Shown here piece after piece: positions 63,345 to 64,000 of a DNA stretch of 64,000 nt. The notes under the pieces were generated by a model that worked only from the letters and a program-made list of their open reading frames with translations, was not told the origin of the DNA and did no database searches. Within the stretch, counting starts at the first letter, position 1. Every line of letters starts with the position of its first letter. The stretch is from Actinernus sp. WN-2022 (lineage: Eukaryota > Cnidaria > Anthozoa > Actiniaria > Actinernidae). A program made the translations under genes and the position numbers. Location: NCBI GenBank assembly GCA_030867875.1, contig JAOWCC010001589.1:147409745-147473744 (forward strand). Reading direction: 5' to 3'.

Positions 63345-63780
63345 ACTCTGTGTGGACTATCAGTTTCCAAAGAACAAGATCTCTCCTGTTATCAAGATCG
63401 TGAGCAGCAAATCATTTTCTTCTATTGGCTTCGATAAAGTCAAGCAGCCGGTTCAAAATACAATTAACATTTTAAATTATATTCTCGATTACAGTCGATT
63501 TCCGGTGTTTACACTTCACTGGGGAGAACAGCAGTTTCTTAAGAAAATGTCGGGAATTAGTAGGCTCAGGGAATTTATCGGGAGATCATTGATATGTCGG
63601 GATAAAATGAAAATAAATCGCGACAACTTTTAAAATACACACCACAGCTCAAACAGGATTCAGTCGCACGATAGCCCCAAAACTACAAAATATATTCATC
63701 TAACACCTTGGCATTTTTATCACCCAGTAACTATTTCCTACCAAAGTGCTACTGTAGGTTCTCTTCTAATACACTTCCTT
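63345..63780. repeat. dispersed repeat, copy 2
   Basis: Direct copy of 46,771-47,230, a few percent to ~15 percent diverged by eye. Confidence 0.55.
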
Positions 63781-64000
63781 AACTGAGCGGAGCAGCATTC
63801 ACTACCTGTTAGCTATACTAGTTTCACGAATATTCAAGAGAGGGAAAGAATGACGTCATGTGCCTTGCATATTTGACCTTGACAGATCAACTGTCTATCT
63901 ACGGGTCCAGCGCATTTATGCCTATTTCACACTTTTTACTCAACAAATTAGAGGTTCAGAAAATACACTAAAAAGGCCATTTAAAAAAGTTATAACCTTA

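Overview
The window appears to be genomic DNA of a marine invertebrate, most likely an anthozoan cnidarian such as a stony coral. This is inferred from AT-rich repeat-dense DNA full of TACATG/CATGTA words, CR1/L2-type LINE debris, a tRNA-derived SINE, C2H2 zinc-finger repeats and many small inverted-repeat transposons. About 18.6 kb of a Polinton/Maverick-adintovirus class DNA element is embedded at its left end. Species is not determinable by eye.

Viral-like block (1 to about 18,690). On the minus strand, reading leftwards from 12.3 kb: an acidic ORF interrupted by an in-frame TAG; a decayed protein-primed-type PolB with only its N-terminus and exonuclease domain; the last ~60 codons of an integrase (chromodomain-like tail) fused directly to that polymerase remnant; a 648-aa structural protein built of two similar halves; a 279-aa penton/minor-capsid candidate; a small pVI/X-like protein; the double-jelly-roll-type major capsid protein; an adenain-like protease; an A32-like packaging ATPase; and several small very basic virion-type proteins. 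The morphogenesis genes look intact. The replication and integration genes do not, so this copy looks non-autonomous and endogenous.

A second gene set flanks a bidirectional control region (about 12.35-12.75 kb) holding three perfect heat-shock elements, AP-1 sites and a CRE. Rightwards run an unrecognised 179-aa gene and a spliced gene followed by a tandem array of exons. The exons encode related C-x-C-x2-C modules, separated by tiny introns of 45-61 nt with phase-2 acceptors. Facing it on the minus strand (15.96-18.36 kb) are five small genes. Most have their own TATA box and a repeated CRE-ETS motif upstream, and several TATA boxes overlap the stop codon of the preceding gene.

Host block (about 18.7-64 kb). 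Gene content is sparse: a possible terminal exon (19.5 kb), a possible first exon (20.9 kb), a multi-finger C2H2 gene with duplicated decayed fingers (23.3-26.9 kb), a G2E3-like fragment (41.2-41.7 kb) and a WW-domain exon (44.0 kb). The rest is transposon-derived: TTAA-bounded MITEs, TA-bounded mariner-type elements (one MITE, one of 2 kb), a CAGTG-ended element, several foldbacks, a palindromic GTTCGAACG repeat family, 19-bp and ~120-bp tandem arrays, two LINE reverse-transcriptase pseudogenes and a LINE tail.
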